A stretch of 64,000 bases of DNA from an uncultured Isosphaeraceae bacterium (GTDB lineage Bacteria; Planctomycetota; Planctomycetia; Isosphaerales; Isosphaeraceae), in NCBI GenBank assembly GCA_945957605.1, contig CAMFLR010000003.1, positions 434,001 through 498,000 of the forward strand. Direction: 5' to 3'. This document shows, piece after piece, positions 27,569-37,725 of this stretch (the stretch's first letter is position 1; every line of letters begins with the position of its first letter). Position numbers and translations under genes: made by a program. The notes under the pieces are model-generated. The model did not search any database. It was not told where the DNA came from and worked only from the letters and a program-made list of their open reading frames with translations.

Positions 27569-29143
27569 ATGGGAGACTCGCTGCGCCGTCGGACGTTTCT
27601 AACCGCAGCCTCGGCCTCAGCGCTCGGGCTTGGCGCGGGGCTCGGAAGCGTCGACCGGCTGGTGGGCATTACGCCGCTTCGGGCCGACGATCGCGCTGTC
27701 ACGCCTGATATCGTGCAACTCCGGCCCGAGATCGAGCCAGTCGTCCGCTGGATCGAGTCCACACCACGCGCGACGATTTTTGAGAAGGCAGTCGCCGAAC
27801 TCAAAAACGGACTCACGTACCGCCAATTGCTCGCTGGGCTATTCCTCGCGGGGATTCGCAACGTCAAGCCGCGACCGGTGGGATTCAAATTCCACGCCGT
27901 GCTCGTGATGAACTCGGCGCATCTCCTCGGCCAATCCGCCGCGCCCGACGAACAGCTCTTGCCTCTATTCTGGGCGCTCGACAATTTCAAGAACTCGCAA
28001 GCCACCGACGAGCGCGAGGGCGACTGGAAACTGAAGCCGGTCGATGAGTCGCACATTCCCAAGCCGCACGACGCTCGCGCAGCGTTCATCAAAGCGATGG
28101 ACCAGTGGGATTCCGATGCGGCCGATGTCGCTACCGTCGGCCTTGCGCGATCTTGCGGCGCGGCCGAGACGATGGAACTATTCTGGCGTTACGGCATTCG
28201 CGACCAGCGTGATATCGGCCACAAGGCGATCTATGCGATGCAGTGCTGGCGCACGCTGAACACGATCGGCTGGCAACACGCCGAGCCCGTGCTGCGGTCG
28301 CTCGCGTTCGGTTTGCTCGATCTCCAGGGAGACTCCCGGCCCGTCGCCGTCGGACCGTATGACGCCAATCTTCCGCAGCTCGATACGTTCCGCGAAGACT
28401 GGCAAACTGGCAAAAAGGACATGGGAGCGACGCTCGCGCTTCTCGATGTTCTGCGAACGGCCGACGCTGCGCCGGCGTCAAAAGAAGCGCTTCGGGTTGT
28501 CAACTCGGGCGTTTCCCCCGAAAGCGTGTGGGATGCGATTCTTCTCTGCGGCAACGAACTCCTCATTCGCAAGCCGGGAATCGTGGCGATTCATGCGGTC
28601 ACCGCGTCCAACGCGCTTCATTTCATTTACAACAACAGCTCGGATCCAGCAAACCGCAAGCTCGCGCTGATGCAAGCGGCGGGATGGGTTACGGCGTATC
28701 GTGACCGCTCCGGTGGCACGAGCTCACCGGCGAGCAGCACTCCGAAAAAGGGCGCGCCCGCGCAGCCCGCTGGACCGATCAAGATCGATGAGCTTACACC
28801 GCTGGCGTCGACTTTGAACGGTGATGAAAAGGTCGGCGAGATCTTTAACACCATCTCGACCAGCCGCGAAAAAGCCTCCCGGCTTACGCTGAGCTACATC
28901 GACGGCGGTGGCTCGCTCGACAAGATCTTCGCGGCGCAACGGCGAATGATCTTCCACAAGGGGAAGGATAGCCACGACTACAAGTTCGGCGCGGCGATTT
29001 GGGAGGAAGTGCTGCTCGCTTCGGATCCCAAGTGGCAGCGGTTGCTTGCGGCCGCGGCGATGTACAACACGCCGGGCGGCTCAGCGAACGATAGCCCGCT
29101 CATGAACAAGGCACGCGACGCTGTGAAAACTGTGCTGGGGTGA
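27569..29143 (+). CDS. Tat-signal protein of a planctomycete family, function unknown
   Basis: This 524-residue protein begins with a twin-arginine signal (LRRRTFLTAASASALGLGAG), so it is predicted to be exported folded. The mature part is alpha-helical with repeats such as LARSCGAAETMELFWRYG and GHKAIYAMQCWRTLNTIGWQHAEPVLRSL, which suggests a HEAT-like helical solenoid. A low-complexity Ser/Pro/Ala linker lies near residue 400. I have no functional assignment. The ATG at 27569 was chosen because GGGAGG lies 6 bases before it and because it places the Tat motif at the N-terminus. The end is 18 bases from the convergent rnhA. Confidence 0.8.
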   Translation: MGDSLRRRTFLTAASASALGLGAGLGSVDRLVGITPLRADDRAVTPDIVQLRPEIEPVVRWIESTPRATIFEKAVAELKNGLTYRQLLAGLFLAGIRNVKPRPVGFKFHAVLVMNSAHLLGQSAAPDEQLLPLFWALDNFKNSQATDEREGDWKLKPVDESHIPKPHDARAAFIKAMDQWDSDAADVATVGLARSCGAAETMELFWRYGIRDQRDIGHKAIYAMQCWRTLNTIGWQHAEPVLRSLAFGLLDLQGDSRPVAVGPYDANLPQLDTFREDWQTGKKDMGATLALLDVLRTADAAPASKEALRVVNSGVSPESVWDAILLCGNELLIRKPGIVAIHAVTASNALHFIYNNSSDPANRKLALMQAAGWVTAYRDRSGGTSSPASSTPKKGAPAQPAGPIKIDELTPLASTLNGDEKVGEIFNTISTSREKASRLTLSYIDGGGSLDKIFAAQRRMIFHKGKDSHDYKFGAAIWEEVLLASDPKWQRLLAAAAMYNTPGGSANDSPLMNKARDAVKTVLG

Positions 29144-29161
29144 GCGCGTCGTCGACTCGCT

Positions 29162-29641
29162 TTACCAACCGGACTTCAGCGCCTTATAAGCTGCGACCGC
29201 CATGCGGTCGCATGCTTCGTTTTCGGGATGACCATTGTGCCCGAGCACGATCGTCACCTTGACGCGGTGGACCGCCAGCAACTCATCGATCCGCTGCCAG
29301 AGGTCGAGATTCACAACCGGCTTGAACGAGCCTTTTTCCTTGCGGCGCCAGCCTTGCGCCTTCCACTTGGGCATCCATTCGGTGATACCCTTGCCGACAT
29401 ATGTGCTGTCGGTAATTAATTCAACGGAGCAGGGGCGTTTGAGGCTCGATAGCCCCTCGATCGCACCCTGCAATTCCATGCGGTTATTCGTCGTATTCGG
29501 CACTGCACCCGAAGAGTCGCGAGTCTGACCGCTTGCAGGGTGATTCAGAATGTAGGCCCAACCGCCTGGTCCCGGATTTCCGCTACAAGCACCGTCGGTA
29601 AAGAGTCGAACAAAGTCAGCCGGGGCCGGAGCGGACGACAT
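29162..29641 (-). CDS. rnhA: Ribonuclease HI
   Basis: RNase HI cleaves the RNA strand of RNA-DNA hybrids during replication and repair. The 159-residue protein has all four catalytic acids: FTDGACSGNPGPGG, MELQGAIEGL, ITDSTYV and EACDRMA. The flexible-loop histidine (GHNGH) is also present. It has no N-terminal hybrid-binding domain. It lies between the convergent Tat-signal gene and lexA on the same strand, 185 bp downstream of lexA. Confidence 0.95.
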   Translation of the reverse strand: MSSAPAPADFVRLFTDGACSGNPGPGGWAYILNHPASGQTRDSSGAVPNTTNNRMELQGAIEGLSSLKRPCSVELITDSTYVGKGITEWMPKWKAQGWRRKEKGSFKPVVNLDLWQRIDELLAVHRVKVTIVLGHNGHPENEACDRMAVAAYKALKSGW

Positions 29642-29826
29642 GAACTATCACCTGAATGGGACGAACGAACGGACGAGCCTCGTGCGCTAACGCACAAAGG
29701 GAAGCTACCGCTAAGGTGCTACGATCGTCCAGTCCGATTCCTCAGATTACCGGCCGTATACGTGCCAGCTCCCGGACGCTCGCCATCCGCGGTGACGATA
29801 CTGCTCCGGGAGCTGCCTGTTGCGCT

Positions 29827-30435
29827 TCAATATTTTCGCACGACGCCGACGAGAACACCGAGGATCTCAACTTTGTCGCGATAGATCGGCTTCATGGTCT
29901 TGTTCGCCGGCTCCAGGCGAACGCGATTCTTTTCGCGGAAGATCGTCTTGAGCGTCGCTTCTCCCTCGTCGTCACGCACGGCCACGATCTGGCCATCACG
30001 CGCCTGATTCTGACGATGGATGACGACGAAGTCGCCGTCCTGAATGTGAGCATCGATCATCGACTCGCCCGACACCTTCAGGGCGAACTTGTCGGGAGCG
30101 CCTTCCCAGTCGTTAAATGAAAGTTCGTCGTCTTGCTCGATCGCTTCGATCGGTGAACCAGCGGCGATCCGACCGAGCATCGGCACGCCTTGCGTTACCG
30201 GGGCAGCGGTTGGATCTTCGAGAAGCTGAATCGCCCGCGACATATTGGGTTCGCGATGAATCAGCCCCTTCTTCTGAAGCGCCTTTAGATGGCACATCAC
30301 GCCATTCGGGCTCTTGATTTTGAATTCCGTGCCAATTTCCCGAACCGTCGGCCCGTAGCCGCGGCCCTGGATTTTCTCGCGAATAAAACGGTAAATCTCA
30401 CGTTGCCGGGTGGTCAAGTTGTCGAGATCAGCCAT
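29827..30435 (-). CDS. lexA: LexA repressor
   Basis: This is a 202-residue SOS repressor. The N-terminal winged helix (LTTRQREIYRFIREKI, PTVREIGTEFKIKSPNGVMCHLKALQKKG) is followed by the S24 peptidase fold. The cleavage site is Ala-Gly in RIAAGSP, the nucleophilic serine is in VSGESMIDAHI, and the lysine is in GEATLKTIF. On DNA damage RecA promotes self-cleavage. I could not find a convincing LexA box in front of the gene. The Y-family polymerase gene in this window is a natural candidate target. Confidence 0.95.
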   Translation of the reverse strand: MADLDNLTTRQREIYRFIREKIQGRGYGPTVREIGTEFKIKSPNGVMCHLKALQKKGLIHREPNMSRAIQLLEDPTAAPVTQGVPMLGRIAAGSPIEAIEQDDELSFNDWEGAPDKFALKVSGESMIDAHIQDGDFVVIHRQNQARDGQIVAVRDDEGEATLKTIFREKNRVRLEPANKTMKPIYRDKVEILGVLVGVVRKY

Positions 30436-30707
30436 GAGAGTCAGCTCCGAAGTACACCTGGCACCAGAAGATCACGCGGAGGGATCACGCGTTGAGATCA
30501 GTTCATGGAATAGGGCGACAGACGATCACCATCTGTCCCTTTGGCCGCTAATGTACACAAGTCGTCTAGCGCACGCCAGAACATTTTTTGACTGGATGTG
30601 AATCATTTCTCAAAGTCGATAGTGGGAAAAGGGTTTGCGGCGCAGGGACAATCTGTGATACCCCTTAATAACTCAGGTTCAACGGCTGTTGTACAGGTAA
30701 CTTGATC

Positions 30708-31496
30708 ATGTCAAACGCCCGGCGGATTCTCGCAATTCATGCTCATCCCGACGATGTCGAGTTCCAGTGCGCGGGTACACTCGCGCTACTGCGGCAGGCC
30801 GGGCATCATGTGACGATCGCCACGATGACCCCCGGCGATTGCGGCAGCGCCGAGCTTGGCAGCGACGAAATCGCGAGCGTTCGACGTGGCGAAGCCGAAG
30901 CGGCCGCTCGCCTGATCGGTGCGGATTACTTTTGCCTCGAGTTTCGCGATCTGGCGATTTTCGATGATGATGACAGCCGCCGCCGCGTTGTGGAATTCTT
31001 GCGCAAAACGAGGCCGGACATCATCTTAACGGCACCGCCGGTCGACTACATGCCGGATCACGAGGCGACGAGCCGACTGGTGCGTGATGCCTGCTTCGCG
31101 GCCCCCATTCCCAATTACGTAACGCGGCAGTGGGAGCCCGCGCCGCCACTCGAGGCGATTCCAACACTCTATTTCGTCGATGCACTCGAGGGGAACGATC
31201 GCGATGGACGTCCGCACGCCGTCGACTTTTACGTCGACGTCTCGCGCGTCTTCGACACCAAGCGCGAGATGCTCGCCAAGCACGCCAGCCAGCGCGATTG
31301 GTTGCTCAAGCATCATGGGATCGACGAGTATTTGAACAGTCAGAAGGAATGGGGGGCGCACAGGGGGGCGGCCATCGGGGTCGAGCAAGCGGAGGGGTTC
31401 CGCCAGTACCGCGGCCATGCCTATCCGAGCGCGAACCTGCTTCTCGAACTCCTCAGCCAGGATGGGCAGAGCGGTAGCGGTAACTTATTAGCTTGA
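30708..31496 (+). CDS. PIG-L family N-acetylglucosaminyl deacetylase
   Basis: This is a 262-residue zinc-dependent deacetylase of the LmbE/PIG-L/BshB type. The metal and catalytic motif HPDD is in LAIHAHPDDVEFQCAGTLA, and the third metal histidine is in PDHEATSRLVRDA. Members remove the acetyl group from GlcNAc linked to inositol or malate (mycothiol or bacillithiol synthesis) or from other amino sugars. No other thiol-synthesis gene is near, so the substrate is open. The ATG at 30708 was chosen over the TTG at 30702. Confidence 0.9.
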   Translation: MSNARRILAIHAHPDDVEFQCAGTLALLRQAGHHVTIATMTPGDCGSAELGSDEIASVRRGEAEAAARLIGADYFCLEFRDLAIFDDDDSRRRVVEFLRKTRPDIILTAPPVDYMPDHEATSRLVRDACFAAPIPNYVTRQWEPAPPLEAIPTLYFVDALEGNDRDGRPHAVDFYVDVSRVFDTKREMLAKHASQRDWLLKHHGIDEYLNSQKEWGAHRGAAIGVEQAEGFRQYRGHAYPSANLLLELLSQDGQSGSGNLLA

Positions 31497-31503
31497 CAGA
31501 TAG

Positions 31504-32352
31504 TTACGGCGAAACGTAGTCGATGAGTTGGGCGAGCAGCGACCGCAGTTCCTTGCGCTGGACGATGCGGTCGATGAATCCGTGTTCAAGGAGGAATTCG
31601 CTCGTTTGGAACCCCTCGGGGAGTTGCACGCGGACCGTTTGCTGGATGACCTTGGGGCCCGCAAATCCAATCAGCGCCTTGGGTTCGGCGAGAATCATGT
31701 CCCCCAGCGACGCGAAACTCGCCGCAACGCCACCCATCGTCGGGTTGGTAAGCACGCTTATGAAAAGTCCGTTTGCGGCATTGTGGCGGCCGATGGCCTG
31801 AGAGACCTTGGCCATTTGCATCAGGGAGAGAATCCCTTCGTGCATGCGAGCGCCGCCGCCGGAGCCGGAGACGATGATGACGGGAAGGTTCTGGCGAGTG
31901 GCTTCCTCGATGGCCCTCGTCAGCTTCTCGCCGACGACCGAGCCCATGCTGCCCATGATGAACGAGCTGTCGGTCACGCAGAAGACGACGCGGATCCCCT
32001 TGATGAACCCCTGGCCGACGACGGCGGCTTCGTTCAGGCCGGTTCGCTCTTGTTCGGCTTTGACGCGTTCGGGGTAGGGGCGGCGGTCGTTGAATTCGAG
32101 CGGGTCGCCGGGGCGAAGGTCGGCGAACCATTCCTCGAAGGTATCGGCGTCGAGGATCTGGCCGATGCGGTCGGCTGCGCTCACCTGGAAGTGGTGGGAG
32201 CATTCGGGGCAGACGTTGAGGTTCTCGAGCACGAGCTTGCGAAAGAGCGTGGCGCCGCATTCATCGCAGCGCATCCAGACACCCTCGGGCACTCGCTTGG
32301 GTTCAAAATGTCCGTGCCAGGGGTTTTTCGTTCCGCCGCTCTTCCGCGCCAT
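31504..32352 (-). CDS. accD: Acetyl-CoA carboxylase, carboxyltransferase subunit beta
   Basis: AccD, with AccA, transfers carboxyl from biotin to acetyl-CoA in the first step of fatty acid synthesis. The 282-residue protein has the N-terminal four-cysteine zinc ribbon ([17 protein letters not shown]) and the carboxyltransferase blocks [38 protein letters not shown] and [13 protein letters not shown]. The length matches the family. accA is not in the window. It is the last of a long minus-strand run after the sugar-phosphate genes, and converges on the PIG-L gene with 7 bases between stop codons. Confidence 0.96.
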   Translation of the reverse strand: MARKSGGTKNPWHGHFEPKRVPEGVWMRCDECGATLFRKLVLENLNVCPECSHHFQVSAADRIGQILDADTFEEWFADLRPGDPLEFNDRRPYPERVKAEQERTGLNEAAVVGQGFIKGIRVVFCVTDSSFIMGSMGSVVGEKLTRAIEEATRQNLPVIIVSGSGGGARMHEGILSLMQMAKVSQAIGRHNAANGLFISVLTNPTMGGVAASFASLGDMILAEPKALIGFAGPKVIQQTVRVQLPEGFQTSEFLLEHGFIDRIVQRKELRSLLAQLIDYVSP

Positions 32353-32461
32353 GATCAGTCAGACTCCCTTCCCGCTCCATCCCGCCGATGCAGTTCGATT
32401 CGATTCGGAATTATCGAACGGTTGATTTAAGTCTGGGTTGGATGGGTCGTGTCAGTTCAAT

Positions 32462-33046
32462 TCAACTTGCGTCGCCGTTGCGTCCCCACTCGGGAGGGAC
32501 CGTGATTCGTTCGTAGCCGGCCACTGGAACATGATCATCAAGCTGCACCTTGGGGTCGCGTCTCAGGTGCGCGGCGATCAACTGGGCGATCGGCTCGCAG
32601 GCGATCAGTCCAATCACATCGTCGCGGTGTCGCTTGATCATCGGCCGCAAGACCGACTTGATTCGTTCGAGGGCGTGAGTGAAATCCTCTCCCTGGGGAG
32701 GCTGGACGGCAAAAGGATTTTCGAGCCACTCGCGGAAAACCTTGAGGTGCCGGCGGCGAATCTCGTCGATCTGCAAACCCTGCCAAAGACCCTGATCGAG
32801 GTTTCGCAACTCGTCGATCCGGCGCGGGCGAAGACCGAGGGTCTTGCCGATGGTTTCCGCGGTGCGAAAGGCACTCTGGCTGGGGCCGCAGTAAAGGGCC
32901 GACAGTTCGAATTCAACGAGTTTTTCCGCTAGCTCGACAACCTGGGCACGCCCGCCATCACTTAGCGGTACGTCGAGCACGCCCTGAACCCGGTTTTGCT
33001 CGTCATAGACGGTCGCTCCGGGTCGGATGAGGACCACTTGGGTCAT
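32462..33046 (-). CDS. Histidine-phosphatase-fold protein lacking both catalytic histidines
   Basis: This 194-residue protein has the fold signature of the phosphoglycerate-mutase/SixA-like superfamily: VVLIRPGATVYDEQNRVQG at the N-terminus, ALYCGPSQSAFRTAETIG with the conserved Arg, and GLWQGL. In active members the first motif is RHG; here it is RPG (Pro9). The second histidine, normally in a short strand such as VSHGG, is replaced in GLIACEPIAQLI (Cys150-Glu151). It is therefore probably a pseudophosphatase with a binding or regulatory role. The ATG at 33046 is preferred; the longer frame overlaps rpe. It lies between rpe and accD on the same strand. Confidence 0.8.
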   Translation of the reverse strand: MTQVVLIRPGATVYDEQNRVQGVLDVPLSDGGRAQVVELAEKLVEFELSALYCGPSQSAFRTAETIGKTLGLRPRRIDELRNLDQGLWQGLQIDEIRRRHLKVFREWLENPFAVQPPQGEDFTHALERIKSVLRPMIKRHRDDVIGLIACEPIAQLIAAHLRRDPKVQLDDHVPVAGYERITVPPEWGRNGDAS

Positions 33047-33087
33047 TCTTCTGACGGTGGCCCGGCCGACGTGACCGGGCCGCTGCC

Positions 33088-33810
33088 TCAAAGACTCCCG
33101 CGGCGAATTTCCTCGGCCAACTCGGCCAAGGCTGCCGCGTAATTACCATCGGGACGGAAAACACCCGACCCCACGACAAGCTGCGTGGCCCCAGCCGCGA
33201 CAACTTCGGCAGCAGTCGTTTTATTGATGCCACCGTCGATCGAGATCGGCAAATGCGGTCGAGCGGCACGAATCGCGCGAACCTTGGGTAAGACCGTCGG
33301 GTCAAACTTCTGGCCGCCGAATCCGGGCATCACGCTCATGACCAGCACCGCGTCGACCTCGTCGAGATACGGTTCGATCGCTGAGTAGGGCGTGGGGGGA
33401 TTGAGACACAGCGAGGCCCGGCATCCCGCTTCCCGGATCTTGCGAAGCAGGGGGACGGGGTCGGGCAAAACCTCGATGTGAACAATGATGATATCACAGC
33501 CGGCCTTGACGAAATCGTCGAGGTAACGGCCTGGGTCGGACATCATCAAGTGCGTGTCGAACGGAAAGTCGGTGACTTTCCGCCAGTCTGCGGCAACGGG
33601 CGCGCCGTAGCTGAGGTTCGGGACAAAGTGGCCGTCCATGACGTCGAGATGAACGCCAACCGCGCCCGCCGCCTTGAGAGCGTCGAGCTCGGCACCCACC
33701 TTGGCAAAGTTGCAGTTGAGCAACGAAGGCGTGACGAACGGCCGCTTGGCCGAATCCCAAACTTTCAGGCGTTCGGCGCGGGCCGAAGGAGACGATCGAT
33801 CAACGGCCAT
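33088..33810 (-). CDS. rpe: Ribulose-phosphate 3-epimerase
   Basis: Rpe interconverts ribulose 5-phosphate and xylulose 5-phosphate in the pentose phosphate pathway. The 240-residue TIM barrel has the metal and catalytic motifs VTPSLLNCNFAKVG, HLDVMDGHFVPNLSYG, DTHLMMSDPGRYL, VMSVMPGFGGQKF and SIDGGINKTTA. The ATG at 33810 was chosen because a GGAAGAG site precedes it; the longest frame would begin inside the gap after pgk with 26 unlikely residues. It follows pgk on the same strand and precedes the phosphatase-like gene. Confidence 0.95.
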   Translation of the reverse strand: MAVDRSSPSARAERLKVWDSAKRPFVTPSLLNCNFAKVGAELDALKAAGAVGVHLDVMDGHFVPNLSYGAPVAADWRKVTDFPFDTHLMMSDPGRYLDDFVKAGCDIIIVHIEVLPDPVPLLRKIREAGCRASLCLNPPTPYSAIEPYLDEVDAVLVMSVMPGFGGQKFDPTVLPKVRAIRAARPHLPISIDGGINKTTAAEVVAAGATQLVVGSGVFRPDGNYAAALAELAEEIRRGSL

Positions 33811-33888
33811 TCGGTTCTCTTCCCCCAAGCGCCGCGCTTTCCGCAATGCACGGAAGGCGCGGGCCGGAACGAGGCTTCCCCAATCCAA

Positions 33889-35079
33889 TTAACGATCGGG
33901 AATCACACGCAACGAGTTGAACGATTTTCCTTCGAGCGACTCGAGGAACGCGCCGCCACCGGTCGAAACGTGGCTCACCTTTTCGGCATAACCAAACTGC
34001 TCGACCGCCTCGGCCGTCTCGCCGCCGCCGACCACGGTGATCCCAGGCGCGCTTGCGAACGCCTCGGCGATCCCCTTCGTCCCGGCCTGGAACGGCTCGT
34101 CCTCGAACTTGCCCATCGGGCCGTTCCAGATGACCGTGCCGGCCTTGTGGATGATGTCGGTGTACAGCTTGATCGTTTCGGGGCCGATGTCGAGCCCGAA
34201 GAGACCGTCCGGAATGTCAGATCCAGCAACAATTTGCGTCTTCGCACTTGCCTCGATTCCATCGGCGACCAGGTGGTCGACCGGCAGAACGAGCTTGTCG
34301 CCAGCCTTTTCGAGCAGCTTCTTCGCTTCGTCAAGGCGATCGGCTTCCACGCGGCTCTTGCCGGTGTTGTGGCCTTGCGCCTTAAGGAAAGTGTAGGTCA
34401 TGGCACCGCCAACCAGCAGCTTGCTGATCCGCGGTAGAAGATTCTCGATGACGAGGATCTTGTCCGAAACCTTGGCTCCGCCCATGATCGCGACCATCGG
34501 CGGCTTGGGATCGGCCAGAAGTGTATGCAGGATCTGCAGTTCCTTCTCGACGAGGAAGCCAATCGCGCGATCTTCGGGCTTGAACTGCTCGGGGACGGCG
34601 ACCATCGAGGCTTCGTCGCGGTGGCAGGTGCCGAAGGCGTCGTTGACGTAAGCGTCGGCCAGGCCAGCGAGTTGCGCGGCGAAGGCAGGGTCGCCCTTCT
34701 TCTCGCCCTTGTTGAACCGGACGTTCTCCAGGACGAGAATTCCACCCGGCTTGAGGGCGGCGGCACCGGCCTGGGCGGTCGGACCGACGGTGTCGTTGGC
34801 CTTGGCGACGGGACGGCCGATCAGTTCCTGGAGCTTGGCAGCAACTTTATCGAGCTTGAACGGCGCGTCGGTCGCGGGGTCGCCGGTGGGGCGGCCGAGG
34901 TGGCTGACGAGAATCAGCGAGGCGCCATGTTCGAGAGCGTAGTTCAGGGTGGGGAGGGCAGCGCGAATCCGGCGGTCGTCGGAAACCTCGCCATCCTTCG
35001 TCTGCGGAACGTTGAAGTCCACTCGCACCAAGACCTTGCGCCCTTCGAGCGCCAGGTCGCGGATTGTCTGCTTGGCCAA
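33889..35079 (-). CDS. pgk: Phosphoglycerate kinase
   Basis: Pgk moves the acyl phosphate of 1,3-bisphosphoglycerate to ADP in glycolysis. The 396-residue protein has the substrate loop VLVRVDFNVPQ, SHLGRPTG, the Asp/His region ENVRFNKGEKKG, AIMGGAKVSDKI, TVIWNGPMGKFE and the nucleotide-loop TVVGGGETAEAVEQFG. The start codon is TTG at 35079 with AAGGAC upstream, giving the normal N-terminus AKQTIRDL. It lies directly downstream of gap with a hairpin between, the usual glycolytic gene order. Confidence 0.96.
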   Translation of the reverse strand: MAKQTIRDLALEGRKVLVRVDFNVPQTKDGEVSDDRRIRAALPTLNYALEHGASLILVSHLGRPTGDPATDAPFKLDKVAAKLQELIGRPVAKANDTVGPTAQAGAAALKPGGILVLENVRFNKGEKKGDPAFAAQLAGLADAYVNDAFGTCHRDEASMVAVPEQFKPEDRAIGFLVEKELQILHTLLADPKPPMVAIMGGAKVSDKILVIENLLPRISKLLVGGAMTYTFLKAQGHNTGKSRVEADRLDEAKKLLEKAGDKLVLPVDHLVADGIEASAKTQIVAGSDIPDGLFGLDIGPETIKLYTDIIHKAGTVIWNGPMGKFEDEPFQAGTKGIAEAFASAPGITVVGGGETAEAVEQFGYAEKVSHVSTGGGAFLESLEGKSFNSLRVIPDR

Positions 35080-35115
35080 GGGGAAGGTCCTTGAAGAAGG
35101 CCCGTGATTGAAACT

Positions 35116-35147
35116 CGGCCGGGACTGCGCGAAGGCGGTCCCGGCCG
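35116..35147 (-). terminator. Stem-loop between gap and pgk
   Basis: CGGCCGGGAC (35116-35125) and GTCCCGGCCG (35138-35147) form a perfect 10-bp stem with an extra GC/GC pair inside. No clear T run follows on the minus strand, so this may be a weak terminator or an mRNA-stabilising hairpin that sets the ratio of gap to pgk. Confidence 0.5.
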
Positions 35148-35175
35148 TTCGATTTGGCGTTCAGTTGACGTGAAA

Positions 35176-36309
<1,134 letters not shown>

Positions 36310-36352
36310 TTATAGGACCTGCCGGAATCTGGTGTCAACGCACCCAAAGTGG

Positions 36353-36390
36353 AACGCCCCCACTCAGCGCGAACGCTGAGAAGGGGCGTT
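36353..36390. terminator. Nested hairpin downstream of the secreted-protein gene
   Basis: AACGCCCC (36353-36360) pairs with GGGGCGTT (36383-36390), and inside CTCAGCG (36363-36369) pairs with CGCTGAG (36374-36380) around a CGAA loop. It lies 31 bases past the minus-strand stop at 36421 and ahead of gap, so it probably ends the upstream transcript. The T tract is short. Confidence 0.7.
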
Positions 36391-36420
36391 TGGTGATGTT
36401 TCGCAATGTAACGAAAGGAG

Positions 36421-37587
36421 TTACCGCGGTGGGTTGTTGCTCGGCGGAGTCGCAGTATTGGGCGCGTTTACGGGCGCACCAGGGCTCGGCGGTGCAGGAT
36501 TGAGGTATTGCGGATCAATTCGGTTGAAAATCGCCGTCGAAGGCTGGCGAATCTCAGGCTTGGCAGGCGTCGTACCCGGCTCGGGCCGAGGAACGATCTT
36601 GTCGCGGGTCGCGACCATGATCGGATAGAGCGTTTGATACGCCTCGCGCTGGCCGACCGTCTCGGCTGCACCAAAACGGAGATTGTATGTGTGCATGAAC
36701 GCAACGAGATTTCCGGCTGAGGTATCTTTGATTTTTTCCAGCTCAGCCAGAATCGCGTCGACGTTCGGCTTCTCGAGCATTCGGGAAAAGCCAGCAAGCC
36801 CCTTGAGGTAGTTGACTGCTTCTAGATGGTCGGGTTGACGAGTGACCGGAATCGTCTCATTCACGCGACGGTTGAGATCGGAAATCGCCACGCGAACGCG
36901 CCGAACGGTGGTCGGTGAAAGGTCGCCATTCTTGTCCTCTTCGAGTACGTCGTTCATCGCCTTCATATACGCTTGGCGGACGTCGTCGAACTTGGGGTCG
37001 CGCATTGAAGCTGGCCACTGCTTTTCGTCCGAGAGCTGACCGAGCGTGATGGTTATCGCATCGGTTGCGTCGCGGAACGGAATGGCTCGAACGACCTTGG
37101 AATCGATGCGAGCGTTCGCGAATCGTAGATTCGAGCCGCCAAGGACGGCCGGCGAGGAAAGTTGATCGAGAATCGCGTTCAACGCTGCGCCGCTGGTGAT
37201 ATCGGTTTCGGTCGGATTGTCGCGAATCCGCGTGGCAATCTGCTCGGCGTGGGCCTGAGTGGCGTTTACGAGCGCTTGCCGCTTCGCCAATCGCATGTGC
37301 TCTCGCATGTTGGTTTCTTGCTGCGAGAGATACAGGTACTGGTTGATTCCAGCGATCGTGTTCGCGTTGATCGAATCGGCAACCGCAGTGTCGTAATTGT
37401 AGACACCGGCGCCGGCCGCAAACGCACCCATACCGCGGGCGATATCGCCATCGACGGTCGATGTCCAACCGCCGAAGCCATAGCCGCCGTAGCCATTGCC
37501 ATAGGGATAGTAGTACTGAGCGTGAGTTGTCGAGTACGACGCAGCGAGGAGCGCGGTCGAGAACCAAATCCAACGGTGATATTTCAT
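36421..37587 (-). CDS. Secreted protein with Tyr/Gly-rich N-terminus, function unknown
   Basis: This 388-residue protein has a signal peptide (MKYHRWIWFSTALLAASYS, cleavage near THAQ) followed by a short Tyr/Gly run (YYYPYGNGYGGYGFGGW). The rest is helical (YLYLSQQETNMREHMRLAKRQALVNATQAHAEQ) and ends in a Pro/Asn/Ala-rich tail. This fits planctomycete exported proteins of unknown role. The ATG at 37587 has AGGAGTC 8 bases before it. The two FHA genes lie directly upstream on the same strand. Confidence 0.78.
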   Translation of the reverse strand: MKYHRWIWFSTALLAASYSTTHAQYYYPYGNGYGGYGFGGWTSTVDGDIARGMGAFAAGAGVYNYDTAVADSINANTIAGINQYLYLSQQETNMREHMRLAKRQALVNATQAHAEQIATRIRDNPTETDITSGAALNAILDQLSSPAVLGGSNLRFANARIDSKVVRAIPFRDATDAITITLGQLSDEKQWPASMRDPKFDDVRQAYMKAMNDVLEEDKNGDLSPTTVRRVRVAISDLNRRVNETIPVTRQPDHLEAVNYLKGLAGFSRMLEKPNVDAILAELEKIKDTSAGNLVAFMHTYNLRFGAAETVGQREAYQTLYPIMVATRDKIVPRPEPGTTPAKPEIRQPSTAIFNRIDPQYLNPAPPSPGAPVNAPNTATPPSNNPPR

Positions 37588-37725
37588 GGATCGACTCCTG
37601 TGGGGCATCAAAAAAAAGACGTGCAAATTCGACACAGACGCGGGAGTTGCCGGAAAGAATCGGCAAGTCGCGAAGTGTCGAACTGACGCCTTTACTGATG
37701 CAACCCGCATGCCCGGGAGGGCAAA

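Noticed and set aside
30436-30707. TGTACA-like repeats in front of lexA and the PIG-L gene as LexA boxes
   Set aside because: GTACAC and TGTACA occur several times, but with no constant symmetric spacing, so no operator could be defined.
32462-33091. Longer start for the phosphatase-like gene at 33091
   Set aside because: It would overlap the rpe stop, and the added residues do not resemble the fold's N-terminus.
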